DNA of 64,000 nucleotides, from assembly GCF_000725885.1 (NCBI RefSeq), contig NZ_JODR01000014.1:1-64000 (forward strand). The letters run 5' to 3'. The stretch comes from Streptomyces albus subsp. albus (GTDB lineage: Bacteria; Actinomycetota; Actinomycetes; Streptomycetales; Streptomycetaceae). Shown piece after piece: positions 43,995 through 52,494 of this stretch. Below the pieces are notes generated by a model. The model was not told the DNA's origin, searched no databases, and saw only the letters and a program-made list of their open reading frames with translations. Made by a program: the position numbers and the translations under genes. The first letter of the stretch is position 1; every line of letters begins with the position of its first letter.

Positions 43995-45676
43995 GCTGCT
44001 GCTCCTTCGGCGTCCCCGAACAGGACGGCCTTCTCGTGGCGGACGGAAGTCAGGTAGTCGGACACCTGCTGGTCGATCTGCTCGTCGGTCAGCCCCAGTT
44101 CGCGGCCGAGCAGGGCGCCGACCTCGGGCGCCGCCTCGGCGGAGGCGTCCCGGGCGAACAGCCGGGCCCGCAGCCGGCGGGAGAGCACGTCGTCCACGGA
44201 GCGGGCCAGCTCGGCGCGGGCCGCGTAGACGACCTCGGCGCGGGTGTAGGGCAGCCCGGCGACGACGGGCTCGGCCAGGGAGGGGTCATCGGCGATCAGG
44301 TCGTGCACGAACCGGGCCTCGGTGCCGTACCGCTCGCCCAGGTGCGCGGCCAGCCCGCCGGAGGCGGCCACCGCCTCGGCGTCGTACCCGGCGCCGCCCA
44401 GCAGCGGCAGATGCGTGGTGCGGGACTTGAGGCCCTTGCGGCCCAGCACCCCGGCCACCTTGTCGATGACCAGCTCGCCCATGTGCCGGCTGGTGGTCAG
44501 CTTGCCGCCGGTGACGGTCACCATGCCGGTCGGGCCGACGGTGATGTGGTGGTCACGCGACATGTCGAGGGTCGCGCCCTCCTTGTTGCCGACCAGGGGC
44601 CGCAGCCCGCCGATGGAGCCCAGCACGTCGTCGGGGGTCAGCTCCACGTCGAACGCGGTGCGGGCCCCCTCCAGCAGGAACTCCATCTCCTGACGGGTGC
44701 AGTGCACGTCGTCGGGCGAGCCGTGGTAGTCGTTGTCGGTGGTGCCCAGCACGACGGTGTCGCCCCAGCGGGTGCAGGTGGCGCGGCGGGCCCGGCCCGG
44801 GATGGGCACGGTCACCGTGCAGTCGATCCGCAGCTTGTGCCAGGGCACCACGATGTGCACGCCCTTGGCGGGGCGCACCTGGTCGCGGTGGTGGGTGTCG
44901 GCCATGGAGTCGAGCCGGTCGGTCCACACACCGGTCGCGTTGACGACGGCGTGTGCGCGGATCTCCACCTCCTCGCCGTCGATGTGCGCCTTCGCCCCGC
45001 AGGCGCGCCCGCCGCTGGTCAGCAGGGCGTCCACACGGGCCCCGTTGAGGACGGTGGCGCCGAGCGCGGCGGCGGTGCGGACGATGGTGAGGGTGAGGCG
45101 GGCGTCGTCGGCGCGGCTGTCGAAGTACATCAGGCCACCCCTGAGGTGGTCGGCGCGCAGCGTCGGGGCGTGCGCCAGCACCTGGTCGACCGTCAGCCGC
45201 TGGTGCAGTTTGCCGATGCGCCAGCCGCCGACCAGGTCGTACGTCCACAGCAGGCCCTCGAAGCCCTTGGCGAGCCGCGGATCGAAGACGCCCTCCTTCT
45301 CCAGGACCGGGAAGAGGAACGGCAGCCGGTGCACCAGGTGCGGCGCGTTGCGGCGGAAGCGGTGCCGCTCCAGCAGCGAGTGCCGCACGAGGTTGACATT
45401 GCCCTGCTCGATGTAGCGCAGGCCCCCGTGCACCATCTTCGAGGACTTCGAGGAGGTGCCGGAGGCGAAGTCGTCCCGCTCCACCAGGGCGGTGCGCAGG
45501 CCCCGTGAGACCGCGTCGAGCGCGGTGTAGGCCCCCGTGATGCCGCCGCCGACGACAAGCACGTCGAACTGCTCGTCCGCGAGCTGCCGGGTGGTCCTCC
45601 GCCGGTCGAGCAGCAGCGCCGTACGGCGCGTCGCCCGTGCCGAGCGGCCCGGCTTGCGGGCTGGCATGGTGATCAC
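43991..45676 (-). CDS. glpD: FAD-dependent glycerol-3-phosphate dehydrogenase (GlpD)
   Basis: A 561-residue GlpD-type flavoprotein. It has VLVVGGGITGAYTALDAVSRG near residue 38, DDFASGTSSKSSKMVHGGLRYIEQ near 70, the DNDYHG/GGLRPLVG regions, and the C-terminal four-helix part with TRAEVVYAARAE. It oxidises glycerol-3-phosphate, or a longer polyol phosphate, at the membrane. The GTG at 45676 is chosen because GGAG lies six bases ahead; an ATG three codons in is weaker placed. A 9-bp hairpin lies 22 bases upstream of the start. Confidence 0.9.
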   Translation of the reverse strand: MITMPARKPGRSARATRRTALLLDRRRTTRQLADEQFDVLVVGGGITGAYTALDAVSRGLRTALVERDDFASGTSSKSSKMVHGGLRYIEQGNVNLVRHSLLERHRFRRNAPHLVHRLPFLFPVLEKEGVFDPRLAKGFEGLLWTYDLVGGWRIGKLHQRLTVDQVLAHAPTLRADHLRGGLMYFDSRADDARLTLTIVRTAAALGATVLNGARVDALLTSGGRACGAKAHIDGEEVEIRAHAVVNATGVWTDRLDSMADTHHRDQVRPAKGVHIVVPWHKLRIDCTVTVPIPGRARRATCTRWGDTVVLGTTDNDYHGSPDDVHCTRQEMEFLLEGARTAFDVELTPDDVLGSIGGLRPLVGNKEGATLDMSRDHHITVGPTGMVTVTGGKLTTSRHMGELVIDKVAGVLGRKGLKSRTTHLPLLGGAGYDAEAVAASGGLAAHLGERYGTEARFVHDLIADDPSLAEPVVAGLPYTRAEVVYAARAELARSVDDVLSRRLRARLFARDASAEAAPEVGALLGRELGLTDEQIDQQVSDYLTSVRHEKAVLFGDAEGAAA

Positions 45677-45697
45677 AATCAACTCCAGGTAGTGCCT

Positions 45698-45719
45698 GCG
45701 GCGGCCGGTGGGCCGCCGC
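45698..45719 (-). promoter_or_regulatory. Hairpin just before glpD, candidate attenuator
   Basis: GCGGCGGCC and GGCCGCCGC (9 bp, perfect) enclose a 4-base loop, 22 bases upstream of the glpD start and just ahead of its ribosome site. It could block translation or end transcription early, and is a natural place for the operon's GlpP protein to act. No T-tract follows, so this is inference. Confidence 0.45.
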
Positions 45720-46097
45720 CTGTCGTGCGGTCGCGTGCACCGCGGGACGGTGCGCGCAAGTGGTCTGGCGGGCCGCGCCGGTCGGGTGCGGCCCGGACGG
45801 TGCGGGGCGCGGCGGGGGCTGTCGGGGACGGCCGGCTCCGGTTGGCGGGTCCGCTCCGGGGCCGGCGGATCCGGTGCGGCGGGTCCGTCTCGGCGGCTCC
45901 GGTCCGCCGGTGGGTCGCGGGGGCCGTCGTCCGACGGACCGCCGTCGCCACCAGCAGGGCCTCGCGGGGAGGGCCGGCCGCGCTGGGTGCGGACGGCGCC
46001 GGTGCAGACTCGCGGACCATGGCCCGCCTGCCGGCCCCCGGCCTTCCGATGCCGGTGGCCGTGATCCGCGTGTGGACCGGAGTCCGTGCGGCCCCGT
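45720..46097. other. Intergenic stretch between glpK and glpD
   Basis: This 378-bp stretch has no supported gene and is unusual because the genes on either side are otherwise tightly packed. It is rich in GGCGGGTCC/GGACCCGCC-like pieces and able to fold strongly. It may be a processed or attenuated leader for the distal genes. No convincing promoter was seen. Confidence 0.45.
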
Positions 46098-47618
46098 TCA
46101 GCCGAGGTGGGCAGCCGCGAGCGCGCGCCATTCGGCGCGCCGCTCCTCGCGGTCACCCGCCCCGATACCGGGCTCGAAGACGCGGCCCGCCGGCTGTGCC
46201 TCGACGACCTCGCGCAGCGAGGACCACAGACCGGCGCCCACCCCGGCCAGATAGGCGCTGCCGCGCAGGCTCGCGGTCGCCGAGTCGGCGACCCGCTCCA
46301 GCGGCATGCCGACCAGATCGGCCTGGATGCGCAGCAGCGGGTCGCTGCCGGACACCCCGCCGCCGACCCGCAGTCGCCGGAACGGCGCGCCCATCGTGTC
46401 GGCCACCCCGTCCACCAGGTCGCACACCGAGTGCGCGATGCCCTCCAGCACCGCGCGGGCGATCTCGGCCCTGCCGGTGGCCAGGCTCAGCCCGCTCAGC
46501 GCCCCGGTCGCCCCCGGACGCCACACCGGGACCCGCACCCCGGCGAGCGCGGGGAAGAACCGCGGCCCGCCCGGGGCGTACGCGCAGGTCGCCGCCAGCT
46601 CCCCGATCTGCTGCGGCGTCTCGAACAGCCCCAGGTCGTCGCAGAGCCAGCGCAGCGCCGAGCCGGTGGTCGAGGCGTACGCCTCCAGGCTGAAGAGCGT
46701 CCGCTCGCCCTGCCGCCAGCCCGGCTGGGCCAGCACCCCGGCGATGTCGGTCCGCGGCAGGGCCGGTTCGGTGCCGGTGGCCACGTCCACGAACGCGCCG
46801 GTGCCGTAGACGCACATGCCCAGCCCGGCCTCCAGCCCGCCCAGTGCCAGCAGTGCCGCGTGCTGGTCGCCCATGGAGGCGGCCAGCGGGACGGAGATGC
46901 CGAGCGTGTCCGCGTCGGTGCGGCCCAGGTCCGCGTCGTCGGAGCACAGCGCGGGCAGCAGATCGAGGGGGAAGCCCAGGTGGGCGATCCACTCGGTGTC
47001 CCAGGCGTGCTCGTGCAGCAGGTAGCCGCCGGTGGAGCCCGCGTTGGAGGCGGTGGTGGCGTGGGTGGCGCCCCGGGTGAGCTGCCAGATCAGCCAGGTG
47101 TCGACGGTGCCGAACAGCAGCCGTCCCTCCCGGTGGGCCGCGGCGACCTCGGGCCGTTCGGCGAGCTGCCGGGCGGCCCACAGGAACGGCTGGCGGGAGC
47201 CGACGGGGCGCCCGGTGCGCTCCAGCAGCACCGGGTCCCACGCTTCCTCGTAGGCGGTCAGGTCCTGCGCGTAGCGGCGGTCCTGCCAGACCACGGCGGG
47301 CAGCAGGGGCAGTCCCGTCACCCGGTCCCACAGGATGGCGGTGGCCCGCTGGGTGGTCAGTGCGCAGGCCGTCACCTCGGTGCCGTCGCCGGCGGCGGCC
47401 AGGGCCTGCCGGCACACGTCCAGCGTCGCCGTCCAGATCTCCATCGGGTCCTGCTCGACGGAGAGCGCGTCGGGATGGCTCACCTTGATGGGCCGGTAGA
47501 AGACCTCTCCGACGCCGCCGTCCTCCCACACGATGCCGGCCCGGGTCCCGGTGGTGCCCTCGTCGATGGCGAGCACACCGCGCCGGGTCCGTCCCGCCGG
47601 GGTGGTCCGGGGCGTCAC
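46098..47618 (-). CDS. glpK: FGGY-family glycerol kinase
   Basis: A 506-residue FGGY kinase. The ATP-binding start is LAIDEGTTGTRAGIV, then LTTQRATAILWDRVTG, PAVVWQDRR, the GSTGGYLL and FGTVDTWLIW motifs, and GALSGLSLATGRAEIARAVLEGIAHS near the C-terminus. It phosphorylates glycerol or a related polyol. The GTG at 47618 overlaps the stop of the MFS gene. Erythritol and other polyol kinases fall in the same family, so glycerol is probable but not certain. Confidence 0.88.
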   Translation of the reverse strand: MTPRTTPAGRTRRGVLAIDEGTTGTRAGIVWEDGGVGEVFYRPIKVSHPDALSVEQDPMEIWTATLDVCRQALAAAGDGTEVTACALTTQRATAILWDRVTGLPLLPAVVWQDRRYAQDLTAYEEAWDPVLLERTGRPVGSRQPFLWAARQLAERPEVAAAHREGRLLFGTVDTWLIWQLTRGATHATTASNAGSTGGYLLHEHAWDTEWIAHLGFPLDLLPALCSDDADLGRTDADTLGISVPLAASMGDQHAALLALGGLEAGLGMCVYGTGAFVDVATGTEPALPRTDIAGVLAQPGWRQGERTLFSLEAYASTTGSALRWLCDDLGLFETPQQIGELAATCAYAPGGPRFFPALAGVRVPVWRPGATGALSGLSLATGRAEIARAVLEGIAHSVCDLVDGVADTMGAPFRRLRVGGGVSGSDPLLRIQADLVGMPLERVADSATASLRGSAYLAGVGAGLWSSLREVVEAQPAGRVFEPGIGAGDREERRAEWRALAAAHLG

Positions 47619-49129
47619 GGCTTGCCCCCTCCGGTGCCCAGCGGCGCCGCGGTGCCGCTGCCCGGCGCGGCCGGGAACGGAGCCGAGCCGGGGGTGCCGG
47701 GAGTGCCCGCCGGGGCCGCGCTGCCGGTGCCGTCGGCGGCGGCCTCGTCGGGGGAGGCGGTGGCCTGGATGGGGTCCCATTTGACGGCCAGGCAGGTGAG
47801 CATGCCCAGCAGCGGCACCACCGACAGCACCAGGAAGGTGTTGCCCAGGCCCAGGGATTCCTTGATCTGCGGGAAGACGTACAGGCCGATCACGGAGCCG
47901 AAGCTGCCGACCATGCCGGTCACGCCCGTCCCCAGGGCACGGACGTCACTGGTGTACGACAGCGCGGCGATGGACTTGCCGTTGGCGCCGGGCCCGGCCG
48001 AGTGGCAGAGGATGAACAGCACCGGCAGACAGAACGCCACCACCAGCGGCGCCTTGCCGAACGTCAGCCCCATCACCACCAGGGCCACGAAGACCCCGCC
48101 GAAGCCGTACGCGGAGCTGAGCCGCAGCCCCAGCTTGCGGCCGAAGAGGGCGGAGGCCAGGCCGCCGGCGATACCGACGGCGTTGAAGACCATCGAGCCG
48201 ATCGTCGCCTTCTCGAAGCTCTCCCCGAAGATCGCCAGGCTGATGACGGGCAGGTACCAGCCGACGGCGAAGTACTGCATGCCCTGTCCCAGCGAGATCA
48301 CCGACGACAGCACGGTGCGCGGCAGATAGGCGCCCTTGAACAGCACGCCGGCGTCGCGGAAGCCCACCGCGGGCCGCGCGGCGCCCGCACCGTCGCGCGC
48401 CGCCTCGGGCTCGGCGGCCACCGCCTCGATGCCGTACATCCGGCGCAGGTTGCGTACCGCTTCCGGCAGCCGCCCCTTGCTGGCCAGCCAGGCCGGGCTC
48501 TCCACCAGGAACAGCCACTGGAGCACCAGCAGCACGGCCGCGATCACCCCGGCCGAGCCCAGCGACCAGCGCCAGATGTCCTGGCCGACGTCCAGGTTGT
48601 AGAAGCCGAGGGCCAGGGCGAGGTTGCCGGTGGTGGCGATGTACCAGACGGCCTGCCACAGGTTGAGGCGCCCGCTGCTGGCCTTGGGCGTGTACTCGGC
48701 CAGCAGCGCCATGGCCACGGCGAAGTCCACGCCGTAGGCCACGCCGACCAGTACGCGGCCCAGCCACACCGTCGTGAAGTCGCCGGAGAAGGCCGCCAGC
48801 ACCGCGCCGGCCACCGCGAACACCTTCGCGATCAGCAGCGGGGGCACCCGTCCGATCCGGCTGGCCAGCCAGCCGCCGACCGGGTTGAAGATGATCGCCA
48901 GGAAGGGGGCGGTCGCGGTCAGCACGGAGATCTGGGTGCTGGAGAGCTTCATCTGGTCCGTCATCGGACCCAGGCCGGCGCTCAGCGCGGCGTTGGCGTA
49001 CGCGTCGAGGAAGAGCCCGCCGAAGGCGAGGTACCACGAGAGGCGTGCCCGGCCCGCCACGGTTCTGAGTCCGTCGATGAGCGCGACGATGTCGGCGACG
49101 CCTCTGACGCTCGGAGGTTGTGCCATCAT
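47615..49129 (-). CDS. MFS transporter (polyol/sugar porter-like)
   Basis: A 504-residue transporter with 12 membrane segments. The motif A equivalent is GGWLASRIGRVPPLL, with ALLAEYTPKASSGRLNLWQ between helices 4 and 5 and LVESPAWLASKGRLPEA before the central loop, the pattern of the sugar porter/phosphate symporter branch. A Pro/Ala-rich tail of ~45 residues ends it. It is the first gene of the operon and probably imports the polyol, where many bacteria use the GlpF channel. Two ATG codons in a row; the first is used here. Confidence 0.85.
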   Translation of the reverse strand: MMAQPPSVRGVADIVALIDGLRTVAGRARLSWYLAFGGLFLDAYANAALSAGLGPMTDQMKLSSTQISVLTATAPFLAIIFNPVGGWLASRIGRVPPLLIAKVFAVAGAVLAAFSGDFTTVWLGRVLVGVAYGVDFAVAMALLAEYTPKASSGRLNLWQAVWYIATTGNLALALGFYNLDVGQDIWRWSLGSAGVIAAVLLVLQWLFLVESPAWLASKGRLPEAVRNLRRMYGIEAVAAEPEAARDGAGAARPAVGFRDAGVLFKGAYLPRTVLSSVISLGQGMQYFAVGWYLPVISLAIFGESFEKATIGSMVFNAVGIAGGLASALFGRKLGLRLSSAYGFGGVFVALVVMGLTFGKAPLVVAFCLPVLFILCHSAGPGANGKSIAALSYTSDVRALGTGVTGMVGSFGSVIGLYVFPQIKESLGLGNTFLVLSVVPLLGMLTCLAVKWDPIQATASPDEAAADGTGSAAPAGTPGTPGSAPFPAAPGSGTAAPLGTGGGKP

Positions 49130-49174
49130 TCCGCCTTTTCAGGAGGACCTGTCCGATGGCACAACGCGAGGAAG

Positions 49175-49243
49175 CAGACACAGCGGAGCCACCGACAGGT
49201 GGTCTGTGTCTGTGCCTGCCAAAGATCTACGGCGAGGCCGTAG
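49175..49243 (-). promoter_or_regulatory. Structured leader of the polyol operon
   Basis: In the transcribed leader, CAGACACAG (49175-49183) pairs perfectly with CTGTGTCTG (49204-49212), enclosing a second stem CCACC/GGTGG. A further hairpin CTACGGC-GAG-GCCGTAG lies at 49227-49243. Such nested stems upstream of an operon that encodes a GlpP antiterminator are candidate RNA targets. Confidence 0.5.
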
Positions 49244-49275
49244 GGAGTCCGTCCAGGACGGGTCGTACGGCAAGC

Positions 49276-49305
49276 AGTTAAGAACGCAAGACAGGTTTCC
49301 GTCAA
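49276..49305 (-). promoter_or_regulatory. Probable promoter of the polyol operon
   Basis: Read on the minus strand, TTGACG (49300-49305) and TTAACT (49276-49281) are separated by 18 bases, about 150 bases before the MFS start. This is a good vegetative-type promoter against the GC-rich background and leaves room for the hairpin leader. Confidence 0.5.
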
Positions 49306-49416
49306 GAGTTACGGGAGTATTTCCCCGGCTGTACGGCCGCCGTCGCCGGCAGGCCTGCGAGAGTGTTCCCGGCAGCCGCACGACGAGGTGGCGGACCGCA
49401 TCCGGGAGGGAGCCTT

Positions 49417-49971
49417 GTGGGCGAGAACAAGAAGCGCATGCTGGCCGGCGACTGGTACATCCCCGACGACGACGAACTGCTCGCGGAGACCGAACGGCGC
49501 GCCGCACTGTGCGAGCGGTACAACTCGGCGGGGGCGGCCTCGCCGGCCGAGCGGCGCCGGATACTCCGGGAGCTGATCGGCGACCTGGGCGAGAACGTCA
49601 ACATCCGGCCGCCCTTCCACTGCGACTACGGCACCTATGTGTCGATCGGCGCCCACACGTTCATCAACTTCGGAGCCGTCTTCCTGGACGCCGCGCCCAT
49701 CACCATCGGCAGCCATGCGCAGATCGGTCCCAATGTGCAGCTGCTGACGCCCACCCACGAGCTGGATCCCGAACGGCGCCGCGCCGGCTGGGAGAAGGCC
49801 GTGCCCATCACGCTGGGCGACAACGTGTGGCTGGGCGGCGGCGTCATCGTCTGCCCCGGGGTGACCATCGGCGCGGACACCGTCGTGGGGGCCGGGTCGG
49901 TGGTCACCAAGGATCTGCCGCCCGGTGTGCTGGCCGTCGGCAACCCGGCCCGCGTGGTGCGCGAGCTGTAG
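49417..49971 (+). CDS. Maltose/galactoside O-acetyltransferase family
   Basis: A 184-residue left-handed beta-helix acetyltransferase. The N-terminal Mac domain reads KRMLAGDWYIPDDDELLAETERRAALCERYN, followed by hexapeptide repeats (ITIGSHAQIGPNVQLLTPTHEL, the catalytic His in PTHEL, DNVWLGGGVIVCPGVTIGADTVVGAGSVV). The GTG at 49417 follows GGGAGG. It transfers acetyl from acetyl-CoA to a sugar; the biological role in actinomycetes is uncertain. Divergent from the polyol operon. Confidence 0.92.
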   Translation: MGENKKRMLAGDWYIPDDDELLAETERRAALCERYNSAGAASPAERRRILRELIGDLGENVNIRPPFHCDYGTYVSIGAHTFINFGAVFLDAAPITIGSHAQIGPNVQLLTPTHELDPERRRAGWEKAVPITLGDNVWLGGGVIVCPGVTIGADTVVGAGSVVTKDLPPGVLAVGNPARVVREL

Positions 49972-50009
49972 GGGGCGGGCCCCACCGGGCCGGGGAGCCC
50001 CGGCGGGGC

Positions 50010-50843
50010 TCAGGGCCGGCGCCAGGAGTCGTCGGGCAGATGGGAGCCGGCCTGCGGACCCATCCGCAGCATGCCGCCGTCCACCGCCCAGGACGCGCCG
50101 GTCACATAGCCGGCGTCCGCACCGGCCAGAAAGGCGATCACGGAGGCCACTTCGCGGGCGTCCCCGGGGCGCCGCAGCGGCACCCCGGGGCGCTCGGCCG
50201 CGTGCACGTCCGCGTCCTGCCGGCCGGTCATCGGGGTGGCGATCTCGCCCGGTGCGACCGCGTTGACGCGGATGCCGTGCTCGGCCAGCTCCAGCGCCAT
50301 CACCTGGGTGAGCAGCCCCAGACCTCCCTTGGCCGCGCAGTACGGGGCGGCCCCGACACGCGGCTGGTGCTCGTGCACGCTGGTGACGTTCACGATGGCG
50401 CCGCCCCCGCCCTGCCCGATCATGCGCCGGGCCGCACGCTGGGAGCACAGGAAAGGCCCGACGAGATCCACGTCGAGCACCTGCCGCACGGTGGCGTGGC
50501 CGATGTCCAGGAACGGGGTGGACGTCCCGGTGCCCGCGTTGTTGACCAGTACGTCGAGCCGTCCCAGCGCGTCGGCCAGCTCGTCCACCACCCCGGCCGC
50601 CTCCGGCAGTCGGGTCAGATCCAGGTGCCGCACCTCGGCACGGGCCCCGGCCTCCCGGACGGCCGCCGCGGTCTCCTCGGCGCCGTCCCGGTCGGTGTGC
50701 CAGGTGATGCCGACGTCCATGCCGTCGCGGGCCAGCCGCACCGCGGTGGCGCGGCCGATGCCGGAATCCGAGCCGGTGACGACCGCGACCCGTCCCCGGC
50801 CCATGGTGTGCTGCCCGGAAGCCGAGCTGGACACCTGCGACAC
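50010..50843 (-). CDS. SDR family oxidoreductase
   Basis: A 277-residue SDR with TGSDSGIGRATAVRLARDG, VLVNNAGTGTSTPFLDIG, the catalytic Ser in VTSVHEHQPR and YxxxK in PYCAAKGG, and ASWAVDGGML at the end. The GTG at 50843 has GGGAG seven bases ahead and adds 13 residues before MGRGRVAVVTG; the ATG at 50804 has no such site but would give a more usual SDR length. Substrate unknown, glucose-dehydrogenase-like by sequence impression. Confidence 0.88.
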   Translation of the reverse strand: MSQVSSSASGQHTMGRGRVAVVTGSDSGIGRATAVRLARDGMDVGITWHTDRDGAEETAAAVREAGARAEVRHLDLTRLPEAAGVVDELADALGRLDVLVNNAGTGTSTPFLDIGHATVRQVLDVDLVGPFLCSQRAARRMIGQGGGGAIVNVTSVHEHQPRVGAAPYCAAKGGLGLLTQVMALELAEHGIRVNAVAPGEIATPMTGRQDADVHAAERPGVPLRRPGDAREVASVIAFLAGADAGYVTGASWAVDGGMLRMGPQAGSHLPDDSWRRP

Positions 50844-50915
50844 CTGCGGTCTCCCTTCACCGTCCGGCCGTCCCGTCCCGTCCCGTCCACCGGGCCGGGT
50901 CACCCCGGACCCGGC

Positions 50916-50960
50916 CCGGCAAACCGGCAAACCGGCAAACCGGCAAACCGGCAAACCGGC
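50916..50960. repeat. 8-bp tandem repeat CCGGCAAA
   Basis: Five full copies of CCGGCAAA (50916-50955) plus a partial one. The unit length is not a multiple of three and the copies are exact. They lie upstream of the SDR gene, in the spacer before the DUF2267 gene. Exact copies suggest slippage and possible length variation. Confidence 0.85.
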
Positions 50961-51160
50961 GGAGCCGGGGCCGGGGTGCGGGGCGCGGGGCGCATCAAAC
51001 CGGACGCCGGAAAACGGACACCGGAAAACGGGCGCAAGCGTCGGAAATGCGGACGCATGGGAGCGCCGTCGGTGGTCACCCGGCGGACATGCGCCCCGCA
51101 CCAGCGGCGCGCATGCTGGAAAAGGACTCGTGTTCGTCTGCTCGAGTGAGGAGAGACACC

Positions 51161-51577
51161 ATGCAGCACGACGAGTTCATCGGTCAGGTACAGGCGCGGG
51201 CCCATCTGCCCAGCAGAGGCGCCGCCGAGACCGGAACACGCGCCACCCTGGAGACGCTCGCCGAACGCATCCCCGCCACGATGGCCGAGAAGCTGGCCGC
51301 GCAGCTCCCCGTCGAGCTGGGGGAGCACCTGCGGCGCGTCGAGTACGCGCAGGACGAGCCGGTCACCGGGGTGCGGATGGACCGCCACGAGTTCTTCGAC
51401 CGGGTGGCACGGCGGGCCAGGACCGACCCGCCCAAGGCGGTGCACGAGGCCCGCACGGTCGTGGAACTGCTGGAGGAGGCGACCCAGGGCGGACTGACCA
51501 AACGGATCCGGCAGTCCATGGACGAGGAGACGGCCTCCGTCCTCTTCTCCGGCAGCACCGGCACCGCCGGTGACTGA
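51161..51577 (+). CDS. DUF2267 domain protein
   Basis: A 138-residue protein with MQHDEFIGQVQARAHL, ATLETLAERIPATMAEKLAAQLPVELGEHL and a second half reading HEFFDRVARRARTDPPKAVHEARTVVELLEEAT, the duplicated helical pattern of DUF2267. ATG follows GAGGAGAGA. Family members occur in stress-related clusters of actinomycetes. It is first of three small genes (DUF2267, DUF2795, and a charged protein) 20-80 bases apart. Confidence 0.88.
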   Translation: MQHDEFIGQVQARAHLPSRGAAETGTRATLETLAERIPATMAEKLAAQLPVELGEHLRRVEYAQDEPVTGVRMDRHEFFDRVARRARTDPPKAVHEARTVVELLEEATQGGLTKRIRQSMDEETASVLFSGSTGTAGD

Positions 51578-51654
51578 CACCGTCCACGGCGAGGCGGCGC
51601 GGCCCGCGCCGCCCCTCTGGACGGGAGACGCGCCGAGAAAGGCAGCGAAGAAAG

Positions 51655-51966
51655 ATGGCTCACACAACTGTCAAGGAAGTGCTGGCCGCGCTCGACGACG
51701 TGGACTTCCCGGCGGACAAGGACGAACTGGTCCGAGCCGCCTCCGGCGCCTCCGATCAGGTCCGCTCCGCGCTGCGCGGCATACCGCCCGACCAGTACGC
51801 CAACCGTGAGGAAGTGGCCCGCTCGGTGCGTGTGGACCCCGACTCCGACCTCGACCACAGTCCGGCCCAGCGCGCCGAGCAGGCCCGCAAGGGCGGGCGG
51901 CCGGGGCAGTCGCAGCATCTGCGCGACGCCCCCAAACCGCCGGTGGAAGAGGAACTCGACCGCTGA
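51655..51966 (+). CDS. DUF2795 domain protein
   Basis: A 103-residue protein: VKEVLAALDDVDFPADKDELVRAASGASDQVRSALRGIPPDQYANREEVARSV is the DUF2795 module, a small helical domain, followed by a polar tail of ~40 residues. ATG 51655. It lies between the DUF2267 gene and a charged protein, as in stress-gene groups of streptomycetes. Exact role unknown. Confidence 0.88.
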   Translation: MAHTTVKEVLAALDDVDFPADKDELVRAASGASDQVRSALRGIPPDQYANREEVARSVRVDPDSDLDHSPAQRAEQARKGGRPGQSQHLRDAPKPPVEEELDR

Positions 51967-51990
51967 CCGAGGTCCGGAGGGAGGACCGTC

Positions 51991-52494
51991 ATGGTGCGCA
52001 AGAAGGTCGAAGGAGACGAGGAACAGCGGCGCGCGGCGGCGCACAAAGCACACCGTGCCGAGGAGGCCCCCAGCGCGCGCAACGTGACCACGGGTGCGTC
52101 CAAGCAGCGCACGCACCGGGCCGGGCCCTCGGCCCGGCAGGACGAGGAGACGCCCGCCCAGCGGCAGGGCAAGCAGGGCCACACCGCCGAGGCACCCGCT
52201 CCGCGTCCCCAGGGCGGGGTGGGCCCCGCCGAGTCCCGCAGCCCGTACGAGGGCCGGGGGCGCCCCGCGTACTCGACGGAGCACGAGCAGGTCTTCCGCG
52301 CCCTGGTCACCGCCGAGCAGCAGCACGGGGGCGAGGCCGTCAGCCTGGACGACATCTCGCGGGCCGCGGACCTGCCGCAGGACCGTACCCGCAATCTGGT
52401 GCACGATCTGGTGACCGTGCACCACCTCGCCACCGAACTGCAGGGCGCCGGCGCCGCGGACGGGTCGCGCTTCGAGAGCAAGCCCGGACGCTGA
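51991..52494 (+). CDS. Charged protein with C-terminal winged-helix-like domain
   Basis: A 167-residue protein. Residues 1-90 are polar, rich in Arg, Gln, Glu and Pro, and probably disordered. From about residue 93 a compact part reads YSTEHEQVFRALVTAEQQHGGEAVSLDDISRAADLPQDRTRNLVHDLVTVHHLA, with a helix-turn-helix look (LDDISRAADLPQDRTRNLVHDL). ATG follows GGAGGGAGG. It may bind DNA next to its DUF2795 neighbour; no family name is given. Confidence 0.65.
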   Translation: MVRKKVEGDEEQRRAAAHKAHRAEEAPSARNVTTGASKQRTHRAGPSARQDEETPAQRQGKQGHTAEAPAPRPQGGVGPAESRSPYEGRGRPAYSTEHEQVFRALVTAEQQHGGEAVSLDDISRAADLPQDRTRNLVHDLVTVHHLATELQGAGAADGSRFESKPGR

